Below are positions 40,414 to 51,011 of a stretch of 64,000 nt of DNA, piece after piece. The notes beneath the pieces are model-generated. The model ran no database searches. It was not told the DNA's origin and saw nothing but the letters and a program-made list of their open reading frames with translations. Both the position numbers and the translations under genes were made by a program. This stretch comes from Buttiauxella warmboldiae (GTDB lineage: Bacteria > Pseudomonadota > Gammaproteobacteria > Enterobacterales > Enterobacteriaceae), in assembly GCF_003818135.1 (NCBI RefSeq), contig NZ_RPOH01000062.1:1-64000 (forward strand). The letters run 5' to 3'. Every line of letters starts with the position of its first letter. Position 1 is the first letter of the stretch.

Positions 40414-43400
40414 TTACTTATGGTGCTCAACGGCATGCGCGTGTTCAACATCTTCAGACTTACGGCTGAAGCGACGACGAACCACCACGAAGAATACCGG
40501 TACGAAGAAGATAGCCAGCACGGTTGCCGTCACCATCCCACCCATTACCCCGGTACCTACGGCATTTTGTGCGCCGCTGCCCGCACCGGAACTGATAACC
40601 AGTGGCATAACCCCAAGGATAAACGCCAGTGAAGTCATCAGTATCGGACGCAGACGCATACGCACGGCTTCCAGAGTGGCCTCAATCAGGCCTTTACCTT
40701 CTTTATCCATCAGATCTTTGGCGAATTCGACGATAAGTATCGCGTTCTTCGCCGACAGACCAATGGTTGTCAGCAGGCCGACCTGGAAGTACACATCGTT
40801 GGTTAGCCCACGGAATGTCGCGGCGACTAATGCGCCAACAACCCCGAGAGGAACAACCAGCATCACCGAGAAGGGAATCGACCAGCTTTCGTACAGGGCT
40901 GCCAGACACAGGAATACCACGATCAGGGAGATGGCATACAGGGCAGGGGCCTGGTTACCAGACAGACGTTCCTGATAGGACATCCCCGTCCAGTCGTAGC
41001 CAATACCGGTCGGGAGTTTGCTGGCCAGCTGTTGCATCAGATCCATCGCTTCACCGGTACTCTTACCCGGTGCTGCCTGACCAAGGATTTCCATGGACGG
41101 CAAGCCGTTGTAGCGTTCCAGACGCGGTGAACCATATTCCCAGTGCGCTGAAGAGAACGCTGAGAAGGGCACCATCTGCCCGCCAGAGCCGCGTACATAC
41201 CAGTTATTGATGTCGCCTGGCAGCATACGGAATGGCGCATCCGCCATCAGGTAAACTTTCTTCACGCGACCACGGTCGATGAAGTCGTTGACGTAGCTTC
41301 CGCCCCATGCAGCACCCAGCGTGGTGTTGATGTCGCTGATAGAAACGCCCAGCGCCTGGGCTTTTTCCTGATCGATATCGATTTTGAACTGCGGCGTATC
41401 TTCCAGGCCGTTTGGACGCACGCCCACTAACAGGTCTGGATGTTTAGCCACTTCGCCAAGCAGCTGGTTACGCGCCTGAGTCAGTTTTTCGTGCCCAAGA
41501 TTCGCCTGGTCAATCAGCTGGAAGTCGAAGCCCGTAGCGGTACCCAGCTCAACGATAGCCGGCAGGTTAAAGGCGAAGACGATAGCATCTTTGATTTTCG
41601 AGAATTCGGCGCTGGCGCGGCCAGCAATCGCTGGAACCTTGTTCTCTTCACCAGGACGTTCGCCCCAGTCTTTCAGCGAGACGAATGCCAGACCGGTGTT
41701 CTGCCCCTGGCCGGAGAAACCAAAGCCGTTAACGGTAAACACCGAATTAACGTTGGCTTTCTCTTTTTCGAGGTAGTACTTAGTCACGTCATCAAGCACG
41801 GCTTGAGTTCGCTCCTGTGTCGCACCGGCAGGCAGCTGCGCCATGGTCAGGAATACCCCCTGGTCTTCATCAGGCAGGAAGGAGCTTGGCAGACGAATAA
41901 ACAGGAAGGCCATACCCACCACAATCAGCAGGTACAACAGCAAATAACGACCGGTGCTACGCAGGATGTTACCGACGCTGTCGGTATAGTGATGCGTGCT
42001 CTTGTCGAACATGTTGTTAAACCAGCCGAAGAAGCCTTTCTTCTCGTGGTGCTCACCTTTGGCAATCGGCTTGAGCATGGTGGCGCAAAGCGCTGGCGTC
42101 AGGATCATCGCCACCAGAACAGAGAGCACCATTGCCGATACGATGGTAATAGAGAACTGACGATAGATAGCCCCTGTGGAACCGCCAAAGAACGCCATGG
42201 GGATAAATACCGCCGACAGAACCATTGCGATACCAACCAGCGCGCCCTGAATCTGCTCCATAGATTTGCGAGTCGCTTCCTTCGGCGGCAGGCCTTCCTC
42301 CACCATCACGCGCTCAACGTTCTCTACCACCACGATGGCGTCATCCACCAACAGGCCTATCGCAAGCACCATGCCGAACATCGTCAGGGTGTTTATCGAA
42401 TAGCCAAAGACGGCAAGGATAGCGAAGGTTCCCAGCAGTACCACCGGCACGGCAATCGTTGGAATCAGCGTGGCGCGGAAGTTCTGCAGGAACAGATACA
42501 TAACCAGGAACACCAGCACGATGGCTTCAACCAGGGTTTTCACCACCTCTTTGATGGAGATCTTAACGAACGGCGTGGTGTCGTATGGATAAACCACTTT
42601 CAGGCCGGCCGGGAAGAACGGTTGCAGTTTCTCAACCGTTTCACGTACCGCATCGGCAGTATCCAGGGCGTTAGCGCCGGTTGCCAGTTTGATACCTAAA
42701 CCAGACGCGGGTTTGCCGTTGAAACGCGCGACAACGCTGTAGTTCTCGCCGCCCAGCTCAACTTTTGCCACATCTTTAAGCAGAACGCGCGAGCCATCCT
42801 GATTCACTTTCAGCAAAATTTTGCTGAATTCATCGGCAGATTTCAAACGAGTCTGAGCAATGATAGAGGCGTTAAGCTGCTGGCCTTTAACCGGCGGCGT
42901 GCCGCCTAATTGCCCCGCGGCTACCTGGGCGTTCTGCGCTTTGATAGCGTTAATAATATCAACCGGCGTGAGCTGGTAGTTGTTCAGCTTGTTCGGGTCC
43001 ATCCAGATACGCATCGCGTACTGGGCGCCAAACAGCTGAACATCCCCCACGCCACGAGTACGGCTGATAGGATCTTTCATGGTTGCGCCAACGTAGTCCG
43101 AAATATCTTCCTGCGTCATGGAACCATCGGTATTGATCATACCGAGAACCATCAGGAAGCTACTGGAGGACTTCTCAACGCTAACCCCTTGCTGCTGGAC
43201 TTCCTGCGGCAGCAAGGGCATTGCCAGCTGCAGCTTGTTCTGTACCTGTACCTGGGCGATATCGGCATCGGTGCCGGAATCGAAGGTGATGGTGATGGTG
43301 ACAGAACCTGAGGAATCACTGGAAGAGGACATATACAACAGGTTATCGATACCGTTCATGTTCTGTTCGATAACCTGTGTCACGGTATCCTGTACCGTTT

Positions 43401-43563
43401 TCGCATCAGCCCCTGGATAGTTTGCTGAGATCGAAATTGCCGGTGGCGCAATGGTGGGATATTGCGCAATCGGTAATTTCATGATCGCAAGCCCACCCGC
43501 CAGCATAATAATGATGGCGATAACCCAGGCAAAAATAGGGCGATCGATAAAAAACTTAGCCAT
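40414..43563 (-). CDS. acrB: multidrug efflux RND transporter AcrB
   Basis: Inner-membrane proton/drug antiporter of the AcrAB-TolC pump, 1049 residues, the E. coli length. It has 12 membrane helices and two large periplasmic loops. The proton-relay aspartates lie in [17 protein letters not shown] (D407, D408 by E. coli numbering), and the second half shows the matching helix [16 protein letters not shown] with the relay Lys940. The C-terminus is His-rich (HAHAVEHHK). It follows acrA by 22 bases. Confidence 0.98.
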   Translation of the reverse strand: MAKFFIDRPIFAWVIAIIIMLAGGLAIMKLPIAQYPTIAPPAISISANYPGADAKTVQDTVTQVIEQNMNGIDNLLYMSSSSDSSGSVTITITFDSGTDADIAQVQVQNKLQLAMPLLPQEVQQQGVSVEKSSSSFLMVLGMINTDGSMTQEDISDYVGATMKDPISRTRGVGDVQLFGAQYAMRIWMDPNKLNNYQLTPVDIINAIKAQNAQVAAGQLGGTPPVKGQQLNASIIAQTRLKSADEFSKILLKVNQDGSRVLLKDVAKVELGGENYSVVARFNGKPASGLGIKLATGANALDTADAVRETVEKLQPFFPAGLKVVYPYDTTPFVKISIKEVVKTLVEAIVLVFLVMYLFLQNFRATLIPTIAVPVVLLGTFAILAVFGYSINTLTMFGMVLAIGLLVDDAIVVVENVERVMVEEGLPPKEATRKSMEQIQGALVGIAMVLSAVFIPMAFFGGSTGAIYRQFSITIVSAMVLSVLVAMILTPALCATMLKPIAKGEHHEKKGFFGWFNNMFDKSTHHYTDSVGNILRSTGRYLLLYLLIVVGMAFLFIRLPSSFLPDEDQGVFLTMAQLPAGATQERTQAVLDDVTKYYLEKEKANVNSVFTVNGFGFSGQGQNTGLAFVSLKDWGERPGEENKVPAIAGRASAEFSKIKDAIVFAFNLPAIVELGTATGFDFQLIDQANLGHEKLTQARNQLLGEVAKHPDLLVGVRPNGLEDTPQFKIDIDQEKAQALGVSISDINTTLGAAWGGSYVNDFIDRGRVKKVYLMADAPFRMLPGDINNWYVRGSGGQMVPFSAFSSAHWEYGSPRLERYNGLPSMEILGQAAPGKSTGEAMDLMQQLASKLPTGIGYDWTGMSYQERLSGNQAPALYAISLIVVFLCLAALYESWSIPFSVMLVVPLGVVGALVAATFRGLTNDVYFQVGLLTTIGLSAKNAILIVEFAKDLMDKEGKGLIEATLEAVRMRLRPILMTSLAFILGVMPLVISSGAGSGAQNAVGTGVMGGMVTATVLAIFFVPVFFVVVRRRFSRKSEDVEHAHAVEHHK

Positions 43564-43585
43564 GTCTTAACGGCTCCTGTTTAAG

Positions 43586-44785
43586 TTAAGACTTCGTTTG
43601 TTCAGAGGGTGCGCCAGCGGCTGCTTGATCCTGGCCTTTATTTTCTGCCGCCACTTCCTGCGCTTTCACCTGAACACCGGGTTTCACTTTTTGCAAACCG
43701 GTCACAATAACGCGATCGCCGTCGCTCAATCCTGCGGTGACCAGCCATTTATCGCCGATAGCCTGCGTCGCCGTGATATTGCGGACTTCTACTTTGTCAT
43801 CTTTGCCAATAACCATGGCGGAAGCGTCACCACGCGGTGTGCGAGTCACCCCCTGTTGTGGCACCAGCAGGGCGTTTGGATTGATCCCTTCTTCAAGCTT
43901 CGCCCGCACAAACATGCCTGGAAGCAAGGTGTTATCCGGATTCGGGAAGATAGCGCGCAAGGTAATAGAGCCGGTGGTCTGGTCAACGGTCACGTCAGAA
44001 AACTCTAACGAACCTTCCTGTGAGAAGGCCATACCGTCATTGGTGACTAACTTCACTTTGGCTTTACCGTTTTCCTGTTTCAGTTTGCCGTCGGCCAGCT
44101 CTTGCTTCAGGCGCAAGAAATCGTTGCTGGACTGGGTAACATCCACATAGATAGGATCGAGCTGTTGAACGGTTGCCAGCGCAGTGGCTTGCCCGCTCGT
44201 CACCAGCGCCCCTTCAGTAACCGAAGACTTGCCAATGCGGCCGCTAATCGGCGAAGTGACTTTGGTGTAGGCCAGGTTAATGCGCGCAGATTCAACGGCG
44301 GCTTTAGCAGCAACCACAGAAGCATTTGCCTGTTGAGAATCGGCAAGGGCGGTGTCGTAGTCTTGTTGGCTGATGTATTTGGTACCCAACAGTTTCTGGT
44401 AACGTTTCAGCGTCAGCTGAGCAATATTGGCACTTGCCTGAGCTTTTGCGAGGTCACCTTTAGCGCTGTCATAGGCGGCCTGGTATGTTGCAGGATCGAT
44501 CTGATAGAGCGAAACGCCCGCCTTAATTTCACTGCCTTCTTCAAAATTGCGTTTCAGAATAATGCCGCTGACCTGCGGACGAACTTCTGCAATACGGTAA
44601 GCGCTGGTACGGCCAGGAAGTTCGGTGGTTATCTGCAAAGGGGCACTTTTTAAAGTTACCACACCCACTTCCGGGGTATGCGGCGCACTCTGTTGTGTCT
44701 CTTTGTCATTACATCCTGTAAGCACTAAGCTGCCTGAGAGCATCAGAACGGCCGCCAGAGGCGTAAACCCTCTGTTTTTGTTCAT
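43586..44785 (-). CDS. acrA: multidrug efflux periplasmic adaptor AcrA
   Basis: Lipoprotein adaptor of 399 residues that bridges AcrB and TolC. The signal ends LVLTGC (lipidated Cys25). Then come the membrane-proximal and lipoyl domains split around an alpha-helical hairpin (about 95-165, ASANIAQLTLKRYQKLLGTKYISQQDYDTALADSQQA), and a beta-barrel. Start at 44785 (MNKNRGFTPLAAV) follows GAGG and matches E. coli; the frame opens nine codons upstream. Confidence 0.97.
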   Translation of the reverse strand: MNKNRGFTPLAAVLMLSGSLVLTGCNDKETQQSAPHTPEVGVVTLKSAPLQITTELPGRTSAYRIAEVRPQVSGIILKRNFEEGSEIKAGVSLYQIDPATYQAAYDSAKGDLAKAQASANIAQLTLKRYQKLLGTKYISQQDYDTALADSQQANASVVAAKAAVESARINLAYTKVTSPISGRIGKSSVTEGALVTSGQATALATVQQLDPIYVDVTQSSNDFLRLKQELADGKLKQENGKAKVKLVTNDGMAFSQEGSLEFSDVTVDQTTGSITLRAIFPNPDNTLLPGMFVRAKLEEGINPNALLVPQQGVTRTPRGDASAMVIGKDDKVEVRNITATQAIGDKWLVTAGLSDGDRVIVTGLQKVKPGVQVKAQEVAAENKGQDQAAAGAPSEQTKS

Positions 44786-44873
44786 ATGTAAACCTCGAGA
44801 TTCCGATTTCAAAGTTGTTCAATGGGTCGTACCCACACCCCATTGCTGCGTTTATATTATTGTCGTGCTATGG

Positions 44874-44897
44874 TACATACATTCACAAATGTATGTA
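44874..44897. promoter_or_regulatory. AcrR operator
   Basis: A 24-base inverted repeat, left arm TACATACATT and right arm AATGTATGTA around CACA. The minus strand is identical to the AcrR operator of E. coli. It lies in the acrA/acrR divergent region next to the acrAB -10 region (ATAATATAAA on the minus strand near 44855), so it should control both directions. Confidence 0.9.
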
Positions 44898-44925
44898 AAT
44901 CTAACTACCATTATTTCACCCACTT

Positions 44926-45567
44926 ATGGCACGAAAAACCAAACAACAGGCGCTGGAAACCCGCCAACACCTTTTAGACGTTGCCATCCGCTTGTTTTCC
45001 CAGCATGGAGTCGCGGCAACGTCGCTTGCGGATATCGCAAAGGCGGCCGGGGTTACCCGTGGCGCAATCTATTGGCATTTCAAAAATAAGTCGGATTTAT
45101 TTAATGAAATCTGGGCGCTAACGGAGTCCAGTATTGGTGACTTAGAAATTGAGTATTGGGCAAAATTTCCAGACGATCCACTTTCTGTCGTCAGAGAGTT
45201 GTTAATTTACATATTGCGAGCAACCGTGACGGATGAACGTCGCCGCCTGATGACGGAAATCATCTTCCACAAATGTGAATTTGTGGGGGAACTTGCGGTG
45301 CTACAGCAGGCCAGACGTGAACTCTATCTGGAAGGCAATGAAAGAATCGAGAGCAGCTTACAGCGTTGCATTGATGCTGAAGTGTTACCCAAAAATCTGC
45401 GCCTCTCCCTAGCGGTAACCCTTCTGCGTAGCTACATCACCGGGCTGATTGAAAACTGGTTAGTCGCCCCCGACAGCTTCGATCTTGATGGCCAGGCGGA
45501 AGACTACGTGGCTATTTTATTAGAAATGTTCCAGAACTGCCCAACCCTGCGTGCCAGCCCACATTAA
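44926..45567 (+). CDS. acrR: TetR-family repressor AcrR
   Basis: Repressor of acrAB, 213 residues. The N-terminal TetR helix-turn-helix (about 10-56, [33 protein letters not shown]) is almost identical to E. coli; the C-terminal drug-binding domain is more diverged, as is usual. No frameshift or truncation that would cause efflux overproduction is present. Confidence 0.97.
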   Translation: MARKTKQQALETRQHLLDVAIRLFSQHGVAATSLADIAKAAGVTRGAIYWHFKNKSDLFNEIWALTESSIGDLEIEYWAKFPDDPLSVVRELLIYILRATVTDERRRLMTEIIFHKCEFVGELAVLQQARRELYLEGNERIESSLQRCIDAEVLPKNLRLSLAVTLLRSYITGLIENWLVAPDSFDLDGQAEDYVAILLEMFQNCPTLRASPH

Positions 45568-45696
45568 AAATATGCTTATTAGGCGTATTCCTGACAGAGT
45601 GACTAAGGTTTTTCCGAACGGACGTGTTAATCTTGCGGCTCGTAATTCGTCTTTAACTCGCCATCCTTTCGGCCTGTTCTCAAATATTGTCAAACT

Positions 45697-48600
45697 ATGC
45701 CGCAACTATTGTGTTCACTTTATTCGCCTCGTGCCTGTGCACGGTTCTTGCTTATCGCCTTCGTTACGCTGTGCTGCGTGCTGGCACAACCCGCCCGGGC
45801 GCAAAAAAATGGTAGCGACCTCCCGAGCCGCGAGGAAATGCAAAACCAGCTCTCAGCGCTGAATAAGCAAAAGACGCTGTCGCCAAACGACAAGCTCACG
45901 CAGCAAGATCTTAATGAAACTCTGGAAGTTTTGGACAAAATTGACCGGGTTAAAGATGAGGCGGCAAAACTCCATCAGCAGATAACAGAAGCGCCGAAAG
46001 TGCTGCGTAAAGCCACCGAAGCGCTCAACGAGATTAAAAAACAGCAGGTTAATTCAGCCGGTGAAGAAGCTGAGATCGAAGCGCTGAGCCTGCGTCAGCT
46101 TGAGTCGCGCCTGAACGATCTGATGACGGAATTACAAAACGCCCAAAGCGATCTGGCCACCTGGAACAGCCAGCTGATTTCCCTGCAAACCCAGCCTGAA
46201 CGGGTGCAGAACGCCATGATGGCGCTCTCGACCCAGCTGGAAGAGATTCGCAATCGCCTGAATGGCGTCACGCCTGGCGCTGCGGATTTGCGCCCGGGCC
46301 AGCAAACGTTACTGTTAGCCCAACAGGCGTTGCTTAATGCGCAGCTAGAACAGCAGCGCGATAGCCTGAAAGGCAACACCGTCCTGCAGGATGCGTTACA
46401 AAAACAGCGTGACTACACTAACGCCCATATCAACCAAATGGAGATAACGCTGCAGCTGTTGCAAAAAGCCGTCAGCAGCAAGCGTTTAACCCTGACGCAG
46501 CAGACTGCGCAGGATGCTATCGACTCCGAAGACACCGTTAAAATTCAGCAAAACCCGCTGGTAAAACAGGAGCTGGATATTAACCACCAGCTAAGCCAGC
46601 GCCTGATTAATGCTACCCAGCACGCCAATGAAATGGTGCCGCCGGGCATCCGTATCAAAAATACGCTGGATCGTGCCCTGCAGTCGGAACGTAATCTGAA
46701 AGAGCAGATCGCCGTGCTGAAAGGCAGCTTATTGCTATCGCGTATTCTCTATCAGCAGCAGCAGCAAAACCTGCCGTCTGCGGAAGATACCGAAGACCTC
46801 ACCAACCGTATTGCGGATATTCGCCTCGAACAGTTTGATATCAACCAGCAGCGCGACGCGCTTTTCCAGCCAGAAGAGCTGGTGGCGAAAATTGAAGACG
46901 GGCATAAAGGCGATGTCACGCCGGAAGTTCACAATGCGTTATTGCAGGTTCTGGAAACGCGCCGGGAGCTGCTCGACCAGCTCAATAAGCAGCTCGGTAT
47001 GCAGTTAATGCTGGCCATCAACCTACAGAACAACCAGCAGCAGTTGCAAAACGTCACTAAATCGCTCAACCAAATTCTGACCGAGCAAATCTTCTGGGTC
47101 ACCAGCAATAAGCCGATGGACTGGGACTGGTTGAAATCGCTGCCCTCTTCACTGCGCGATCAGTTTAAAAATGCGCGAATCAATTTTAACGGGCCGGAAA
47201 GCTCGCTAAAAATTCTCGCCATTCTGTTGCTGATGATCCCGGCGCTGCTGCTGGCGGGGGTAATACGCTGGCGCTTTAAAACCATTGACCGCTATCTGGA
47301 AAAACAGGCGAACCGGGTAGGGCAGCTGCGTAACGATAGCCAAATGCTGACGCCGAAAGCCATTGCTCTGACGCTGGTTAAAGTACTGCCCGGCGCGCTT
47401 CTCATCTACTCCATCGGGCTGGTGTTTGCCGGCATGCAGATGAACATCAGCGAATCGATGCTGGCGTTTTGCAAACAGCTTTCGCTGTTCTGGTTAGTCT
47501 TTGGCTTAACTTACCAGGTGCTCTCTGGCAACGGCGTGGCCGTTAGCCACTTTAATATGCCGCCGCAGCTGTGCAGCCACTACCGCCGCCAGCTGGTGCG
47601 TATTGGTTGCGCGCTCCTGCCGCTGCTATTCTGGTCGGTATTGGGTGAACGTTCGCCGCTGCACCTGGTGGAAGATGCGCTGGGGCAGTTGATCATCTTC
47701 TTCAACTTATTGCTGATCGCCGCTCTGGTGTGGCCGATGTGCCGCGAAAACTGGCACAACAAAAACAACCATACCATGCAGCTGTTTATCGTTACGCTAA
47801 TGGGCGTCGTGCCGGCGGTGTTAATCGTGCTGACGGCAATGGGGTATTTTTATACCACACTGCGTCTGGCGGGCCGCTGGATTGAAACTATCTATCTGAT
47901 CCTTATCTGGAACCTGGTTTATCAGACCGTGCTTCGTGGGCTGAGCGTGGCGGCGCGTCGTATGGCCTATCGCCGCGCGCTGCTGCGCCGTGAAAATCTG
48001 GTCAAAGAGGGCGCAGAAGGGGGAGAGCCGGTAGAAGAGCCGCCGCTGGCGCTGGATCAAATCAACCAGCAAACCATGCGCCTGGCGATTATTGCGCTGT
48101 TCGCCCTGTTTGCCCTGGTGTTCTACACCATCTGGTCAGATTTGTTTGGGGTCTTCGGCTATCTGGACAGCATTCAGCTCTGGAGCTATAGCAGCTCCGA
48201 AGCCGGCGTGGCGATGGTGAAAAACGTCACCATGGGCAGCCTGTTATTTGCGGCTATCGCTCTTGCCATCGCATGGGTGCTGATCCGCAACTTACCGGGC
48301 CTGCTTGAAGTGCTGGTGCTATCACGTCTGCACATGCGCCAGGGCGCGTCCTATGCGATTACCACCATTCTGAACTATGCCATTACGGCCGTAGGGGCGA
48401 TGGTTATCTTTAGTTCGCTCGGGGTATCGTGGGATAAGCTGCAATGGCTGGCGGCGGCGCTGTCGGTTGGTCTGGGCTTTGGTTTGCAGGAGATATTCGG
48501 TAACTTTGTCTCCGGCCTGATTATCCTCTTCGAACGCCCGGTGCGTATCGGCGATACGGTGACCATCGGCACCTATTCCGGCAGCGTCAGCAAGATCCGT

Positions 48601-49077
48601 ATTCGTGCTACCACCATCACCGACTTTGACCGTAAAGAGGTGATCATCCCGAACAAAGCCTTTGTGACGGAACGCCTGATCAACTGGTCGCTGACTGATA
48701 CCATTACCCGCGTGGTGATTCGCCTTGGCGTGGCGTATGGCTCCGATCTGGATAAGGTGCGCGAAATGTTACTCAAAGCGGCGCATGACCATCCGAAAGT
48801 GATGCACGATCCTGAGCCAACGGTATTCTTCACCACCTTTGGCGCCAGCACCCTGGATCACGAACTGCGCCTGTATGTGCGGGAACTGCGGGACCGCAGC
48901 TACACCGTCGATGAGCTGAACCGGACTATCGATCGCCTGTGTCGTGAAAATGGAATTAATATCGCCTTCAACCAGCTGGAAGTCCATCTGCATAATGCCA
49001 AAGGCGATGAGCTGACAGAGGTGAAACGCGATAATAATGGCAGATTACACGACGGTGATATTATTCCTGCGCCCTAA
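45697..49077 (+). CDS. mscK: potassium-dependent mechanosensitive channel MscK
   Basis: Large inner-membrane channel of 1126 residues that opens on osmotic downshock and is modulated by external K+ in E. coli. It has a signal peptide (to about residue 35, AQPARAQ), a long periplasmic coiled-coil region rich in Gln and Leu (about 40-470), around 11 membrane helices, and a C-terminal MscS-like module with the pore region LQWLAAALSVGLGFGLQEIFGNFVSGLIILFERPVRIGDTV. Convergent with rsmS, stops four bases apart. Confidence 0.96.
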   Translation: MPQLLCSLYSPRACARFLLIAFVTLCCVLAQPARAQKNGSDLPSREEMQNQLSALNKQKTLSPNDKLTQQDLNETLEVLDKIDRVKDEAAKLHQQITEAPKVLRKATEALNEIKKQQVNSAGEEAEIEALSLRQLESRLNDLMTELQNAQSDLATWNSQLISLQTQPERVQNAMMALSTQLEEIRNRLNGVTPGAADLRPGQQTLLLAQQALLNAQLEQQRDSLKGNTVLQDALQKQRDYTNAHINQMEITLQLLQKAVSSKRLTLTQQTAQDAIDSEDTVKIQQNPLVKQELDINHQLSQRLINATQHANEMVPPGIRIKNTLDRALQSERNLKEQIAVLKGSLLLSRILYQQQQQNLPSAEDTEDLTNRIADIRLEQFDINQQRDALFQPEELVAKIEDGHKGDVTPEVHNALLQVLETRRELLDQLNKQLGMQLMLAINLQNNQQQLQNVTKSLNQILTEQIFWVTSNKPMDWDWLKSLPSSLRDQFKNARINFNGPESSLKILAILLLMIPALLLAGVIRWRFKTIDRYLEKQANRVGQLRNDSQMLTPKAIALTLVKVLPGALLIYSIGLVFAGMQMNISESMLAFCKQLSLFWLVFGLTYQVLSGNGVAVSHFNMPPQLCSHYRRQLVRIGCALLPLLFWSVLGERSPLHLVEDALGQLIIFFNLLLIAALVWPMCRENWHNKNNHTMQLFIVTLMGVVPAVLIVLTAMGYFYTTLRLAGRWIETIYLILIWNLVYQTVLRGLSVAARRMAYRRALLRRENLVKEGAEGGEPVEEPPLALDQINQQTMRLAIIALFALFALVFYTIWSDLFGVFGYLDSIQLWSYSSSEAGVAMVKNVTMGSLLFAAIALAIAWVLIRNLPGLLEVLVLSRLHMRQGASYAITTILNYAITAVGAMVIFSSLGVSWDKLQWLAAALSVGLGFGLQEIFGNFVSGLIILFERPVRIGDTVTIGTYSGSVSKIRIRATTITDFDRKEVIIPNKAFVTERLINWSLTDTITRVVIRLGVAYGSDLDKVREMLLKAAHDHPKVMHDPEPTVFFTTFGASTLDHELRLYVRELRDRSYTVDELNRTIDRLCRENGINIAFNQLEVHLHNAKGDELTEVKRDNNGRLHDGDIIPAP

Positions 49078-49080
49078 ACA

Positions 49081-49236
49081 TTAGCGGGAAGCGTCAACTT
49101 CCCGCTTACGCAAAAAATCCTGACGGACGATCTCCAGCGCGGCAAGCGCGGTTTCCGTCGGGATTTGATGCTGTTCCAGCAGCATGATTAAATCAACGGC
49201 CAGTTTGACTTCTTCCGGTGCGTTATCCAGCGACAT
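49081..49236 (-). CDS. rsmS: small regulator RsmS (YbaM)
   Basis: A 51-residue protein, [20 protein letters not shown] at the start and REVDASR at the end, matching E. coli YbaM, now called RsmS after a Pectobacterium regulator of secondary metabolism and virulence. DUF2496 family; it looks like an all-helical peptide. It lies after priC (gap of 32 bases) on the same strand, as in E. coli, where it is also between priC and mscK. Confidence 0.9.
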   Translation of the reverse strand: MSLDNAPEEVKLAVDLIMLLEQHQIPTETALAALEIVRQDFLRKREVDASR

Positions 49237-49268
49237 ATCGTTAATCTCGTTAATCTGTATTTTGGATA

Positions 49269-49805
49269 TTAGCTTAGCCCACGTTCCCGACGCTCAATAG
49301 CGCGCTCAATGCGCACCAAAGCCTGGCGGCAACGCTGCAGGCGGCCTTCAAGGGCGGCCAGCTCTTGCTGAAGTTTTTGTTGCCCGGCGAGCGTGGTTTG
49401 TAGCGAAAGCTGGCTTTCACGATCGCTAATCATAATCTGGATGCGGCGTTCGTAATCCTGATGGGTGGCGAGTTTTTCATACAAATTCTCGGCAACCACC
49501 GGCTGCGGATCGTTTTTGCGCATTTTCACGGTTGCCAGCTCGCGCTGCAAAGCCGCAATTTGCGCCACCAGCTTTTCGGCAATATAGGCAACCTGCTCCG
49601 TTCGGCCCACTTTCACGCTAAGCTGTAACTGCGCGAGATTGGCCTGAACTTCGGCCAGATAATCTTTGAGTTGCGTACTGTGAGTGGAAAACAGTTTACC
49701 ATCGAAGCGTGCCTGCGAGGCGCGTTGTAACGAGAGGGGCGCAATGAGCTGCGCGAGTTCCGCGACGCGAGTATCCAAAGCTTGTAATAGCGAAGCGGTT
49801 TTCAC
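49269..49805 (-). CDS. priC: primosomal replication protein N'' (PriC)
   Basis: Replication restart protein of 178 residues that loads DnaB at stalled forks by the PriC-Rep route. The C-terminal region with Arg and Lys ([45 protein letters not shown]) resembles the SSB- and DNA-binding half of E. coli PriC. The family is poorly conserved; position between rsmS and ybaN confirms it. Confidence 0.9.
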   Translation of the reverse strand: MKTASLLQALDTRVAELAQLIAPLSLQRASQARFDGKLFSTHSTQLKDYLAEVQANLAQLQLSVKVGRTEQVAYIAEKLVAQIAALQRELATVKMRKNDPQPVVAENLYEKLATHQDYERRIQIMISDRESQLSLQTTLAGQQKLQQELAALEGRLQRCRQALVRIERAIERRERGLS

Positions 49806-49861
49806 AACATGGCTCTCCAGTATTGCACCTAGTTAAGTGCCTGATTATTTACGGAACAGGA

Positions 49862-50239
49862 ATGAAACGGACCATTTTAATCATCATTGGCTGGCTGGCG
49901 GTAGTCCTTGCGACGCTGGGTGTGGTCTTGCCTTTACTGCCCACCACCCCGTTTTTACTGCTGGCCGCCTGGTGTTTCGCCCGCTCTTCGCCGCGTTTTC
50001 ACCACTGGCTATTGTACCGCTCATGGTTTGGCAGCTATATCCGCCACTGGCAGCAGCATCGCGCGCTGCCCGCAGGCGCCAAACCCAGGGCGTTAATTTT
50101 CATCGTGTTAACTTTTGCGCTATCCCTTTATCTGGTCAATATACTTTGGGTCAGGCTACTCTTATTGCTGATGATGTGCGCGCTGCTGTTCTTTATGTGG
50201 CGCATGCCGGTGATTGACGAAAAGCAACAAAAGCCGTAA
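49862..50239 (+). CDS. ybaN: DUF454 inner-membrane protein YbaN
   Basis: Membrane protein of 125 residues, the E. coli length, with two long hydrophobic segments (about 3-40 and 78-115). The family motif GWLAVVLATLGVVLPLLPTTPFLLLAAWCFARSSPRFHHWLL is present. Function is unknown. Start at 49862 (MKRTILIIIGWL) follows AGGA; the frame opens 13 codons earlier. Divergent from priC. Confidence 0.93.
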   Translation: MKRTILIIIGWLAVVLATLGVVLPLLPTTPFLLLAAWCFARSSPRFHHWLLYRSWFGSYIRHWQQHRALPAGAKPRALIFIVLTFALSLYLVNILWVRLLLLLMMCALLFFMWRMPVIDEKQQKP

Positions 50240-50365
50240 ACCGCAGTGGCAGTGGTTGCAATTGTTGATGCCAGCCAGTAAATTCGACCGTTTTCGGGCA
50301 CGGTATGACTGATTAATAAGCAGTCTCGTGCTTTGTTAGCACCATGTTTTTAGCAGGCATTAATT

Positions 50366-50917
50366 ATGACCGCGACCGCGCAGCAGCTTGAATATCTGAA
50401 AAACAGCATCAAAAGCATTCCAGACTACCCAAAGCCTGGGATCTTATTCCGTGACGTTACCAGCTTGCTTGAAGATCCGAAAGCCTACGCCACCAGCATT
50501 GCATTATTAGTCTCACGCTTTAAAGATGCGGGTATCACCAAAGTGGTGGGGACCGAAGCGCGTGGCTTCCTGTTTGGTGCGCCGGTGGCGCTGGAATTAG
50601 GCGTTGGCTTCGTGCCGGTGCGCAAGCCAGGTAAACTGCCACGCGCAACCCTTGCTGAGAACTACGAGCTGGAATACGGCACCGACCAGCTGGAAATCCA
50701 CGTTGATGCCATCCATCCCGGCGATAAAGTTCTGGTGGTGGACGATCTGCTGGCAACCGGCGGCACCATCGAAGCGACCGTGAAGCTGATTCGCCGTCTG
50801 GGTGGGGAAGTGACTGATGCGGCATTTATCATCAATCTGTTTGATATTGGCGGCGAGCAGCGCCTGGAAAAAATGGGCGTAAATAGTTACAGCCTGGTAC
50901 TTTTCCCCGGCCACTGA
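50366..50917 (+). CDS. apt: adenine phosphoribosyltransferase
   Basis: Purine-salvage enzyme that makes AMP from adenine and PRPP, 183 residues as in E. coli. The PRPP motif [13 protein letters not shown] is near residue 122, and the adenine-side hood includes [18 protein letters not shown] near the N-terminus. It is followed by dnaX after 94 bases. Confidence 0.98.
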   Translation: MTATAQQLEYLKNSIKSIPDYPKPGILFRDVTSLLEDPKAYATSIALLVSRFKDAGITKVVGTEARGFLFGAPVALELGVGFVPVRKPGKLPRATLAENYELEYGTDQLEIHVDAIHPGDKVLVVDDLLATGGTIEATVKLIRRLGGEVTDAAFIINLFDIGGEQRLEKMGVNSYSLVLFPGH

Positions 50918-51011
50918 GTTCAGCCTCCTCATGAGAAGCCTCGCCCAGCGGGTGGGGCTTATGTTAGCATTACCTCCTCAATTCACACCCGCGATGTAGA
51001 GCCTATCTCGT

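Noticed and set aside
41440-42699. 419-residue open frame antisense to acrB
   Set aside because: Composition rich in His, Gln and Arg, no ribosome-binding site of note; a shadow of acrB.
45697-45790. Possible frameshift at the mscK start because the first residues differ from E. coli
   Set aside because: The N-terminus is a normal signal peptide, and such sequences diverge freely; the frame is continuous for 1126 codons.
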